Notes: generated by a model not told the origin, from the letters alone. A stretch of DNA of 64,000 bases from Xestospongia bergquistia (GCA_963965975.1 OZ014417.1:4383821-4447820); one strand, 5' to 3'. Shown: positions 52,901 through 63,991, counted from the stretch's first letter. Translations and numbers: made by a program.

Positions 52901-55900
52901 AGAAGTAAATTTTTAGATGCTAATAATAAAGTAATTCTAGTAATAAAGTAATTCTGATCTTTCTGGATAATAACGAAAGCTTTAAACAAATTCTTTGGCT
53001 AAAGACATTAATTCAAAGGATAAGACGAATTGGTAGATTTACAGCTCTTTATCCGCATAGAAAACAATAGTAATACTTGACGTTTGTCATCTGGTACATC
53101 AGATCATCACTACCAGTGATCATTAAACCTGTCCATCCTATTAAATAGTTCATTCAGTAGAAAATTCTACTATTTAATAAGTCAACTTACAGTAGTCATA
53201 AAATAATGTAGATTAGATCATAAACCTATTAGAGTGACAAAAGTGATTGTACTTATAACATAGTATAAGTATTAGGATACAGCTATCATGATTCCCAGTA
53301 CTCAACTAGAACATGTTGCAACTACAGAAAAAAAACAACTAGAGAATATAAATGGGCAGTTTGATTTTCAATCTTACATAGAGTAGTTATTAAAGAACTT
53401 CACTACATCATCTCCAGTCTAGTCATATATAGTATATCATAGGACTATACTATATCCAGATCATCACATGTTGATGTAGAATAAATTACTATTATAATAG
53501 AAGAGAAAAATAGTAAAAACATTTATTTAATACAAGTGTTTCTATTAACTTACTAGAAGTAAGACAATCATCTCCAATAGACCAGTCAGTAAACAGACCA
53601 ATTCTACTCTATCCTAAAAGAAAGTATCGTTTAAATTGTTGAGTTTAGAACTCTCAGTTAGTTGATGCTCATCTCCAGTAGAAAACAGTCCTACTATAAA
53701 ATGAAAAATACTTATTATAACAGAGCAATAATAATTATTATAAATTGACAAGAGTCTGTTGCATGTTAAAATTACTTCTTCATAGACATCCAGGTTGATA
53801 CAAACCATGAATGAAAACGTACCAAAAGCCCTGATGCCAATAAACAGGACAAGAAAAATTCTATATGCTATACTGAAGTAACTTTTTAGATGCCAGTAAA
53901 AAATACTGAAGTAAATTTTTAGATGCTAGTAAAAAAAAACTAAAGTACATTTGTAAACGCTAGTAATAAAGTAATTCTGATCTTTCTGGATAATAACGAA
54001 AGCTTAAAAAAAATTCTTTAGTAGAAAATTGTACTACTTATACTACTTAATAAGTCAACTTACAGTAGTCATAAGTTAATGTAGATTAGATCATAAATAT
54101 ATTAGTGTGACAAACGGTCAGTACTATCGTACTTACAATATAGAATTAAGTATTATGATACAGCTGTCATGATTCCCAGCAGTCAACTAGAACATGTTGC
54201 AACTAGAGAATAAAAACAATTAGAGAATAAAAATGGGCAGTTTGATTTTCAATCTTACATAGAGTAGTTATTAAAGAACTTCACTACATCATCTCCAGTC
54301 TAGTCATATATAGTATATCATAGGACTATACTATATCCAGATCATCACATGTTGATGTAGAATAAATTACTATTATAATAAAAGAGAAAAATAGTAAAAA
54401 CATTTATTTAATACAAATGTTTCTATTAACTTACTAGAAGTAGGACAATCATCTCCAATAGACCAGTCAGTAAACAGACCAATTCTACTCTATCCTAAAA
54501 GAAAGTATCGTTTAAATTGTTGAGTTTATAACTCTCAATTACTTGATGCTCATCTCCAGTAGAAAACAGTCCTACTATAAAATGAAAAATACTTATTATA
54601 ACAGAGCAATAATAATTATTATAAATTGACAAGAGTCTGTTGCATATTAAAATTACTTAGTTCATAGACATCCAGGCTGATACAAACCATGAATGATGAG
54701 TTACCAAAAGCCCTGATGCCAATAAACAGGACACGAAAAATTCTACATGCCATACTGAAGTAAATTTTTAGATCCCAATAAAAAGTACTGAAGTAAATTT
54801 CTAGATGCCAGTAAAAAATACTGTAGTAAATTTTTAGATTCTAGTAAAAAAAAAAAAGAAGTAAATTTTTAGATGCTAGTAATAAAGTAATTCTAGTAAT
54901 AAAGTAATTCTGATCTTTCTGGATAATAACGAAAGCTTTAAACAAATTCTTTGGCTAAAGACATTAATTCAAAGGATAAGACGAATTGGTAGATTTACAG
55001 CTCTTTATCCGCATGGAAAACAGTAGTAATACTTGACGTTTGTCATCTGGTACATCAGATCATCACTACCAGTGATCATTAAACCTGTCCATCCTATTAA
55101 ATAGTTCATTCAGTAGAAAATTCTACTATTTAATAAGTCAACTTACAGTAGTCATAAGATAATGTAGATTAGATCATAAACCTATTAGAGTGACAAAAGT
55201 GATTGTACTTATAACATAGTATAAGTATTATGATACAGCTGTCATGATTCCCAGCACTCAACTAGAACATGTTGCAACTAGAGAATAAAAACAACTAGAG
55301 AATAAAAATGGGCAGTTTCATTTTCAATCTTACATAGAGTAGTTATTAAAGAACTTCACTACATCATCTCCAGTCTACTCGTATATAGTATATCATAGGA
55401 CTATACTATATCCAGATCATCACATGTTGATGTAGAATAAATTACTATTATAATAAAAGAGAAAAATAGTAAAAACATTTATTTAATACAAATGTTTCTA
55501 TTAACTTACTAGAAGTAGGACAATCATCTCCAATAGACCAGTCAGTAAACAGACCAATTCTACTCTATCCTAAAAGAAAGTATCGTTTAAATTGTTGAGT
55601 TTATAACTCTCAATTACTTGATGCTCATCTCCAGTAGAAAACAGTCCTACTATAAAATGAAAAATACTTATTATAACAGAGCAATAATAATTATTATAAA
55701 TTGACAAGAGTCTGTTGCATATTAAAATTACTTAGTTCATAGACATCCAGGCTGATACAAACCATGAATGATGAGTTACCAAAAGCCCTGATGCCAATAA
55801 ACAGGACACGAAAAATTCTACATGCCATACTGAAGTAAATTTTTAGATCCCAATAAAAAGTACTGAAGTAAATTTCTAGATGCCAGTAAAAAATACTGTA

Positions 55901-56852
55901 GTAAATTTTTAGATTCTAGTAAAAAAAAAAAAGAAGTAAATTTTTAGATGCTACTAATAAAGTAATTCTAGTAATAAAGTAATTCTGATCTTTCTGGATA
56001 ATAACGAAAGCTTTAAACAAATTCTTTGGCTAAAGACATTAATTCAAAGGATAAGACGAATTGGTAGATTTACAGCTCTTTATCCGCATGGAAAACAGTA
56101 GTAATACTTGACGTTTGTCATCTGGTACATCAGATCATCACTACCAGTGATCATTAAACCTGTCCATCCTATTAAATAGTTCATTCAGTAGAAAATTCTA
56201 CTATTTAATAAGTCAACTTACAGTACTCATAAGATAATGTAGATTAGATCATAAACCTATTAGAGTGACAAAAGTGATTGTACTTATAACATAGTATAAG
56301 TATTATGATACAGCTGTCATGATTCCCAGCACTCAACTAGAACATGTTGCAACTAGAGAATAAAAACAACTAGAGAATAAAAATGGGCAGTTTGATTTTC
56401 AATCTTACATAGAGTAGTTATTAAAGAACTTCACTACATCATCTCCAGTCTACTCGTATATAGTATATCATAGGACTATACTATATCCAGATCATCACAT
56501 GTTGATGTAGAATAAATTACTATTATAATAGAAGAGAAAAATAGTAAAAACATTTATTTAATACAAGTGTTTCTATTAACTTACTAGAAGTAGGACAATC
56601 ATCTCCAATAGACCAGTCAGTAAACAGACCAATTCTACTCTATCCTAAAAGAAAGTATCGTTTAAATTGTTGAGTTTATAACTCTCAATTAGTTGATGCT
56701 CATCTCCAGTAGAAAACAGTCCTACTATAAAATGAAAAATACTTATTATAACAGAGCAATAATAATTATTATAAATTGACAAGAGTCTGTTGCATATTAA
56801 AATTACTTAGTTCATAGACATCCAGGCTAATACAAACCATGAATGAAAACTA

Positions 56853-57970
56853 TTAAAATAAATATGGAAGGTCTGACATCAGGTTTAATATCAAGAGAAA
56901 GGGTCACCGTTATACATCAATAACACCTACAAGGTTATACAGGGAGAGTTTACATATAGATACACAAAAGACAAAGATGAATGAGATGTGAGGTACCACA
57001 AGACAAGGAAGAGGATATAATATTAGAAAGTATGGACAAAATAACGTACAAACAGTTCTTCCATGTCCAAATCCACCTATTAATACCCCAGACTCATCAA
57101 CCACCCTATAATCACATTATGATCTCCATATACACAACCCACAAACTGATCCCTGACCATACTCAACACACAAAGACTGTCAACCTCAAGAACCAAGATA
57201 AAGAGCCACAACCAGCAATGTTGAATATTTTTCCAGACCCATGAACAATTATTGATGTCCACACAGTGTTAGTAGTAGATAAACCAATTAAAGGAGACCA
57301 AAACAGTTTATAATTGTACTATATATACTGTAACTATTCATATACAACCATTATCTCCATTGCCATCTCAATCATCACAATCACCATCACCACCATCTCC
57401 ATCTCCATCATCATTTCCATCACCATCTCAATCATCGTCTCCATCATCATCTCATTCATCATCTCCACCATCTCAGTACACTCACCTTGAACATCACTAC
57501 AGAATCAAAGTTGAACAAAAGGTATATAAAAATCAATCTTACATAGAGTGATTATTAGAGAACATCACTGCATCACCCCCAGTCCAGTCTAGTCACGCAT
57601 ACAGTTAATGATACGCCTTTATAATAGACTAAAGTCCATCTAAAAATTTTTAAAATACATGTTTAGTAAAGAAATGTCCATATTATTATAACAGATAACT
57701 TACATTAGTCATCAGTTAATGTACATAAGATCATCATTACCAGTGACATTAACCTTTCTATTCTATTATAGAACATTGAGGTTCATTTAGTAGACATTGT
57801 ACTATTTAATAATTCAACTTACAGTAGGTATATTGACAATTGTTATCACATCATCTCTTATTAGTTTATTGATAGACCTACTAAATGTAACAGAATTTGT
57901 TTTGTTCTAACATTATTCTTACTATACAACACACAACCATTACAACATTATATCATTACACTACAGAAAA
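56853..57970. repeat. Right-edge block of the array
   Basis: From 56853 the array stops in mid-unit (after ACCATGAATGAAAAC) and a block begins that matches 23.51-24.61 kb: ATAAATATGGAAGGTCTGAC, the 87-codon frame (56981-57244), the (TCN)n tract (57.35-57.48 kb) and the diverged unit with TCATCTCTTATTAGTTTATT. The array's main body is therefore bracketed by direct copies of the same sequence. Confidence 0.88.
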
Positions 57971-58262
57971 GGAGTAGTTAGTAAATTAGTAATTTAATAA
58001 TAGATATGACTTATATAGTATATCATAGGACTACACTAAATCTAGATCATGTGTTGATGTAGAAGAAATTACTATTATAATAGAAGAGAACAAATAGTAA
58101 AAGCAATTATTATTTAATAAGTGTTTCTATTAACTTACTAGAAGAAAAACACTCATCTCTAATAGATCAGCAAACAGACCTATTCTATCCTAAAGGTAGA
58201 ACAGCTGCATGAGATGGTTGTATGAGGTTTGTATACATGTACACAGGGCTAGGTTGTATTGT
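57971..58262. repeat. Last, worn array fragment
   Basis: Bases about 58.01-58.19 kb still match part of the unit (TATATAGTATATCATAGGAC, TTACTATTATAATAGAAGAG, TCTATTAACTTACTAGAAG) with many differences; similarity fades out after about 58.2 kb. Confidence 0.7.
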
Positions 58263-58580
58263 CAAGTTTCCATTTAGAAAAAAGGACAAGGGGGTGGGCA
58301 AAATAATACTTAGAGAAAATTTAGAGGGGTGAAGGAACTGTGTGCAACAGCGCGCCCTCTAGGGGAGTCTGGAGGCATGCCCCTCCAGAAAAGTTTTGTT
58401 GTGTTTAGCCTAAGGTTATCTTATGATGTATATTCCTTGTGTTGAGTTTCAGTTCTGTATTCACTACATCAAATTACCCCTTGAAAAAAAAAGGCTAACC
58501 TAATTTCAAAGGGGGGGGGCATGACTCTGGCAAGGGGGAGCAATGCCTCCACATCCCCCCTAAATGAAACCCTGATTGTA
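58263..58580. repeat. GC-rich dispersed-repeat scrap
   Basis: Stands out from the AT-rich surroundings: GGGGGTGGGCAAAATAATAC, GCGCGCCCTCTAGGGGAG, a hairpin CTGGAGGCATGCCCCTCCAG (58369-58388, 7-bp stem), and G- and C-runs near 58510 and 58555. This style of GGGG/CCCC-rich sequence is common in invertebrate DNA-transposon remnants. No ends or target duplication can be defined. Confidence 0.5.
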
Positions 58581-58589
58581 CTGCATAAG

Positions 58590-59060
58590 GTTGGGTATTA
58601 AAATATTTGTATGTATTGGCTTGTATAATTAGGACATTATGTGATATGGGTAAGTAGACATTCAAACATGTACATGTAAGGTTATACCATATTGTAAAAG
58701 AATATGCCACAGAACTAGTAACAAGATATTTGTATATGAATAGGTTTATATATGTATATGTCATAGAACTAGGTTGTAGGACATAACGTGGTACGAGTAA
58801 CAAAACATTTGTGTATGAATACGTCAAAAGGTTTGCATATGTACATTTCACAGAACTAGGTTGTATGTATCATAGGACATAATGTGGTTCGAGTAACAAA
58901 ACATTTGTGTATCAAAAGGTTTGTATATGTACATGTCACAGGACTAGGTTTATTACCATAAATTAAAAGAAAGGAAGTTACAAGTGTGTCTGAATATACA
59001 TGATATAGGACTTACTAAAGGTTGGGATATGTAGATGTCATACTGTGATAGGATTACCAA
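58590..59060. repeat. Degenerate minisatellite of about 100 bp
   Basis: About four worn copies sharing CAAAAGGTTTGTATATGTACA, CACAGAACTAGGTTGTA, AGGACATAATGTGGT and AGTAACAAAACATTTGTGTA. Spacing is irregular (roughly 80-120 bp). Confidence 0.7.
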
Positions 59061-60390
59061 AAGGTGTGTGTATGTAAATGCATTAACAAAGGATAAGCCA
59101 CATACATGCTATGTTGACCACAAGAGTTATAACACTTGCTTTATATAACACAACAATAGATATTATAATGGTCACTGAACACAACAAGTCTTGGATCATT
59201 AGATATTGCAGTGATTTAGCTTCTATATGATATGATGGTACAATATAAGACCAAAGTGACAAGACATAAAAATCTATGATAGAAATTATTAATATGTTAA
59301 TTTTTAAAGGTTACTTTTAAAGTTGGTCTCAAAAGCTTGCACAAACTACAATTATTAATACATACAGGACTTGTAACACTCTAGTTATTTAGTTGACATG
59401 TATTACACCAAAACATTACAATAGGGTTGTGAACATGTTCTAAAATTAGACTATTGGACCCACAGTTCATGTACTTAGCAGGGAGGCTCCGCTAATAATT
59501 ATAGTTAACAATATGACTTCTCATTAGCTATGCTCTGGTTATAAGCTACAACCAAGAAGAAAGCTAGCCTGCTATATCGAAACTGCTGGTACGAGTAAGC
59601 TTCATATTCTATCGAAGTGCTTATATATTCCAGGCTTCAAGTCTGGTTCTTAATGTGAAATGCAGCTACTCCGCTTGTCAGCTAGCTGCCAGGACCTTCT
59701 AACGTAAAAGCTTCATGCTTATTGTCAGCTATAGCATTCATGAAAAGTTACTCAGTACTCAGAACCTATCTATCTGGGAGAGATTTGCACTAGCCATTTA
59801 GTTGTGTTTAGGACAGAAAAATCCTCTCAAAGTATACTCTGAATACAATCAATCAATATAACAGCTTTCTGTACAATTCTACCTCAGATCGATGCTACAC
59901 TGCATAGGCCAACTACATATTGACTACTAAACTTACTATAGAATAAGGCAGCCCCGACAGATCAAAGGGTATCAAGTCATAAAGTAGCTAGAAGAGGCTA
60001 TAAGTATGTGAAACAACAGCAACGCTCTGGGCCAAACAAAGCTATAAAATATCTGAATTAGGCTTTCCACATATACACACGGTGTACGTTTACTCTGACC
60101 TGAATACTTTCTCTGCTTGTGTATGTGCTGGAACAAAGCGTACTTTTTGTCGTTGCCCTCGAGTTGACTGTAATGTTTTTCTGCATTAGAGGTGAACGAG
60201 AATTGAAGGATAGGTACATATTAGCTTGACTGGATACAAAAGCAACGGACTGTAGACAGCAGCACGATCGTGCTCTTCTTCTTTAAAACATATCGGTCTT
60301 GCAGTAGCACCGGTCCAATAGGCATAGTCATCTTGCAGAAATGAAGCGGTCAACCTAATGCATAGGACTAAAAATTGCGTCACTTTAGCG
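59061..60390. other. Unassigned intergenic sequence
   Basis: Unlike the array, this is moderately complex sequence with normal CpG presence. I see no convincing exon, RNA or mobile element. The 66-codon minus-strand frame at 60186-60383 has no recognised similarity and could be chance or a first exon. Confidence 0.4.
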
Positions 60391-60398
60391 GTTTGTTG

Positions 60399-60416
60399 AA
60401 CTGAGCATGCTCAGTT
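60399..60416. promoter_or_regulatory. 18-bp perfect palindrome, copy 1
   Basis: AACTGAGCATGCTCAGTT reads the same on both strands. An identical palindrome follows 43 bp further on. Paired, identical, perfectly symmetrical sites outside any gene look like a dimeric transcription-factor site, although a small inverted-repeat element end is also possible. Confidence 0.45.
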
Positions 60417-60441
60417 TACTAAAACTGAAAGCAGCCTGTTA

Positions 60442-60459
60442 AACTGAGCATGCTCAGTT
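60442..60459. promoter_or_regulatory. 18-bp perfect palindrome, copy 2
   Basis: Identical to the palindrome at 60399-60416. The flanking bases also agree partly (GAACTGAG and CTCAGTTC on the outer sides), with AAACTGAAAG between them. Confidence 0.45.
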
Positions 60460-61445
60460 CATGTACAATGCGTGATAAAATCATAGTAAAAATAAACTGA
60501 CATTAAAACACATATTCTATCTGTCAGTACGTTGTCTATTTATTTTGTCCGTAACAATGCAAAGCGATGCTAATCCATTAAGAACTAGGTATAATTTCAT
60601 CAGTGCAATTTTGAACACTAATGCATTATCAGATTTGTATACATGTTAATATCAAAATAATAAACCATAATAATATAGGTTCTGTTTGTGTTTGAATGGG
60701 CAGAACAGGAGGATGTGGAGGTGACTGATGACAGAAGGGAAACTTCACTTGGATTAGTAGAATGTTTGCATTTCATTGTGACAATTTAGTGTTAATTACC
60801 ATGATTATAATATAATTGCAACAATATACATCATTGTACACTAATTTTTTATATACCAAAAGTATTATTCCATTTAGCATATGGATCTGTTGAATTACAG
60901 GTCCTATATAAAGAAAGAATTGTAAGACAACCTTATTATAGTCCTCAATTCATGCACACAATCAATATCTACCCATTCATATAGCATTCAATTAGTAATC
61001 ATATTGGAAGCCAATAAAAAACATGAGGTACCTTGAACTTTCTGCTGTATGGGCTCATGGTCTCATCTATCATTGTAGTTTGGGTCAAACAACTGGTATG
61101 TGAAACACATATCACTCAAGGATCATTACAGATCCAATGTTATCATATCCTTTGTTACTATAGTCATTACTCATTATTCTGGTTGACAGGCATCAGCTGA
61201 AACGCCAATAATTCCATCATCTCTCACCACTCATATCATATATTTTATGTTATTTTTATTGGCATTAATATAACAATCATAATTATATATAATTATATGA
61301 TTAATTCAAAAGATCAATTTTGTCATTTATGTTTACATTAGCTACTTATGAAGTGGGAATTTTCACCTTATTTATGACAACAATTCCAGCTGGACAAATG
61401 CCCACTTTTTTAAGTGCATGGATTAATAGATTTTCCATCACCCAA
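60460..61445. other. Unassigned AT-rich sequence 3' of the Integrator subunit 2 remnant
   Basis: No recognised gene. If the INTS2 copy is transcribed, its 3' untranslated region and end signal would fall in the part near 61.2-61.44 kb. Confidence 0.4.
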
Positions 61446-62486
61446 CTACCACAAATTTATAATAACGATTATTAATATATTAAAAATAAAGCTCTTTTCC
61501 TGATATCTTTTCCTGCTAACTTTCAATACAACATTTTTTATTAGTTCATTAAATGTCAACTCTGCAGCTTCTGATAAACTTAGTTTCTTCAATTTGGTTA
61601 GTTTAGCTTCCATAGCAAACAGAGGGTCTGCAGAATTTATCGATTCTGAATCTGAAGCAGAACTGTCCACATCACCAGTTGCCTGTTCTGAGGGGATAAC
61701 AGTCTTTTGCAAGAGAGGACTTAATTTGATTGGCAAGCTATCTTTTTGCGAGGCTGTCTCAGTGACTAGACAAATCCTGCATAAGTGAAGAAGAAAAAGT
61801 CAGTTGCTTTCAGACTCAATGGAGGAAATGTTTCACAGAAGAGGACGACAAAGGGTAAAAGAGGTATGAAAACTTCATGATGTTTCTCAGATGGAATCTC
61901 TTCTGTAAATCGATGGAGACGTTTGGCGATATCTCTGATCAGACCCAGGGATTCAGGAAGTGGGTATTGGTTTGTGACATAGGCTACTAATTGAACTGCA
62001 AACACCTGAGAGAGGAGATAAACTATTTTAGACTAATTCACTTGTCTAACCTGTTTTTCTAGCTGAGGTTGATCCAGGAGTTCAGACATAAAGTCCATCA
62101 CAATATGCATTGATGGAACACCAGACACCAATAATGGTAATAACTGTAGAGGATAGCCTGAAAATGGATTAGTTTGGCCATACTGGGTTCAGAAATGAAA
62201 ACCTGTGATCATGATGACAACATTATCACTCTCTCTTCAAACCTGATGAAGATATGAACAAACTAAACACTGAATTTCTCAAAGTGATGTTAACAGAAAC
62301 CAAAAACAGCTGCATCCTATGTGACAGATAAACTCATCATTAACATTTCAATTTATTGATCTCTTTCTTTTTTATCTTGTTCATTAGGTAGACATATTTC
62401 TAATAATAACTGTATCATGCTACTCTCTTCAGCAGCTGTTAGTGCAATTCTGAGCTCCTCCCTCTCTTGCCCATTTAATTGTTGAC
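61446..62486 (-). pseudogene. INTS2: Integrator complex subunit 2, C-terminal exons, damaged
   Basis: INTS2 is a large helical-repeat subunit of the nuclear Integrator complex that attenuates RNA polymerase II transcription and processes snRNA 3' ends. Minus-strand pieces match the animal C-terminus in order: REELRIALTAAEESS and LLLEICLPNEQDK (exon from 62486); IQCLVCSYLHQ (to 62243); a 40-nt intron; VFISEPSMAKLIHFQGYPLQ to QPQLEKQ (62202-62051); a 45-nt intron (62006-62050); VFAVQLVAYVTNQYPLPESL to FPPLSLKAT (from 62005); then ICLVTETAS to NELIKNVVLK, ending at 61446. Damage: a TAA at 62353-62355 after KKERDQ, a TGA at 62279-62281 where relatives have Arg (L*EIQC), and a one-base frame change near 61.79 kb between SLKAT and LFLLHLCRIC. 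Most likely a decayed copy or haplotype; assembly error or unusual splicing is the alternative. Confidence 0.87.
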
Positions 62487-63991
62487 CTAGAGTAACATGA
62501 GATGAATTATTGGGGATTAGAATGAATACACTGAAAAGTAATGGTAGTATAAGAATGGGTAAGACTGGATTGTTTTAGAATAAGGAAATGGTATGGGATT
62601 GGAATGAATATTATGGGACTGAGACTGGATGGTATGGGAGTGAGGCTAACATATCATGAAAATTAAGAACGGATTGTATAGGAATAAGATGTGATTCAGA
62701 CTAAACAATATTGTATTGAGAATGTACAATATGGAAGTGAGACTGCGTGGTCAATGGCGTAGCGAGACCGGGGCACACTGGGACTCGTGCCCCAGTATTG
62801 TTAAAATGTGCCCCAGCAACTTTAACTTCCATACTAATAATTAAATTAAATGTTTTTACAATCAATGTTAATTATGTTATTATAGTAAAGTGGGGGTGGG
62901 TACTAGTTTACCATATATGTCAAATTAAGTGGCTGTAAGCCTGTAAACAAGTGTGTGGTGAAAGTTAATTATCATACAATTCAATTAGAATTCAATTTGT
63001 TGAATAAGTTTAGGATTCAATTTCTTTTGAAACTAACTTTTTCAAAGTGCAATACATGTTCATTGTTGTAGGAACAGGACGGGCACAGGGGGTACGCCCC
63101 CCCCCCCAATATTTTTGATATATTGTGAGATGGTTTTGCAATCAACTGATTTAGATTAGCCACTTTTCAATCCCTATCCTCATAATATAATTTACACCTG
63201 TAGATGCACATTTTATGTAAAAACATTTCAAAAATTTTTGTCAGTGTAAATGACAGAAGAACATTTTATTTTGGTTGTTTTTGAAATACTTCATTGTTAA
63301 ACTGAACAATGTTAAAATGTTACATATGTGCCCCCCCCGCAATGACAAAACTGTTCCTACACCTATGATGCTTAATTGAAACTATAATACTCTCTGGCTT
63401 TTATAATACCTTATCTTTAATTTAACTTCTTTAATATGTAACTACTATCAGTTTTACTTACCGAACTAGAGCCAACCAGGGGAGGGGGGTGATAAAGGTA
63501 AAGCTGGCCGACTCCATCTCATATATTTCGACAAATTCAGACATATAATTTGGACATGTAACTGTGCTTGCAATAGATAAGTTTTACACTTGTGAAGGTA
63601 TGACTAGATTTTGATAAGTTAAAGTTAATTGCTCAAAGAAGTTAGGTCTTTGATAAAGTTAAGTGTGTGAATTTAATTATTATTCAAAGGGAGTTGATCT
63701 CATGGGAATTGATCTCATGGGATGAACCCAAGTCAGTATCATTAACAACAGACATGTACATAGATTAAAGTTTTCAATACAAGCTGTAAAAGAAACTCAG
63801 TATAATGAATGGACAATTTCCTTTACATCAAAACCTGAACACCACTACACATCAAAAAATAACAGACAATTTGTCAAAATTGTCATATATGATGTAAGGA
63901 ATGCAATGTTTGTATAAAAAAGTATACATGTACATGTTCTGACTCTCTTCTCAATGTAACAGTGTCTAAACACATTCACCTTGTTATCAAA
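62487..63991. other. Probable INTS2 intron filled with repeat debris
   Basis: No further INTS2 exon is recognised. 62.52-62.72 kb is a loose GGAATGGTATGGGAT-type simple repeat. 62.75-62.82 kb (AATGGCGTAGCGAGACCGGG, then TCGTGCCCCAG) and 63.06-63.37 kb look like pieces of GC-rich invertebrate DNA-transposon remnants. The second piece has TGTAGGAACAG near its left end and CTGTTCCTACA near its right end, an 11-bp inverted repeat. At 63.43-63.53 kb a minus-strand stretch reaching a GTAAGT donor could be an exon, but I cannot assign it. Confidence 0.45.
63068..63362. mobile_element. Possible small MITE
   Basis: About 295 bp bounded by TGTAGGAACAG and its reverse complement CTGTTCCTACA, with C-runs just inside each end. 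No clear target duplication. Tentative. Confidence 0.4.

Larger units (their letters stand above)
20321..58140. repeat. Giant tandem array, about 34 copies of a 0.88-1.13-kb unit
   Basis: Tracked with the word TTGTTGAGTTTATAACTCTC, units recur near 20.94, 22.74, 25.57, 26.32, 27.45, 28.50, 29.38, 30.46, 31.35, 32.30, 33.37, 34.42, 35.30, 36.24, 37.15, 38.22, 39.35, 40.37, 41.42, 42.49, 43.56, 44.63, 45.53, 46.66, 47.72, 48.61, 49.67, 50.59, 51.66, 52.57, 53.64, 54.53, 55.60 and 56.67 kb. Most spacings fall into about 1.05-1.13 kb (long class) or 0.88-0.95 kb (short class); the shortest is about 0.75 kb (25.57 to 26.32). The long class carries a roughly 165-bp block (GGCTAAAGACATTAATTCAA...) that the short class lacks. 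Copies look more than 90% alike by eye. The unit is AT-rich and codes for no recognised protein, but its minus strand has repeated splice-like signals. Confidence 0.96.

Noticed and set aside
57360-57551. Ser/Pro-rich small protein
   Set aside because: It is the (TCN)n simple repeat read in one frame.
20321-58140. CRISPR array
   Set aside because: The units are about 1 kb with no short repeat/spacer alternation, and the DNA is eukaryotic.
60186-60383. 66-codon minus-strand frame as a gene
   Set aside because: No recognised motif and no splice partner; left as unassigned.
1062-62281. TGA recoded as an amino acid in this organism
   Set aside because: TAA stops, frame changes and missing exons occur in the same genes, and animal nuclear genomes use TGA as stop. 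CpG decay of CGA explains the Arg cases.
62747-62938. 63-codon plus-strand frame
   Set aside because: It lies in GC-rich repeat debris within the probable INTS2 intron and has no similarity I recognise.
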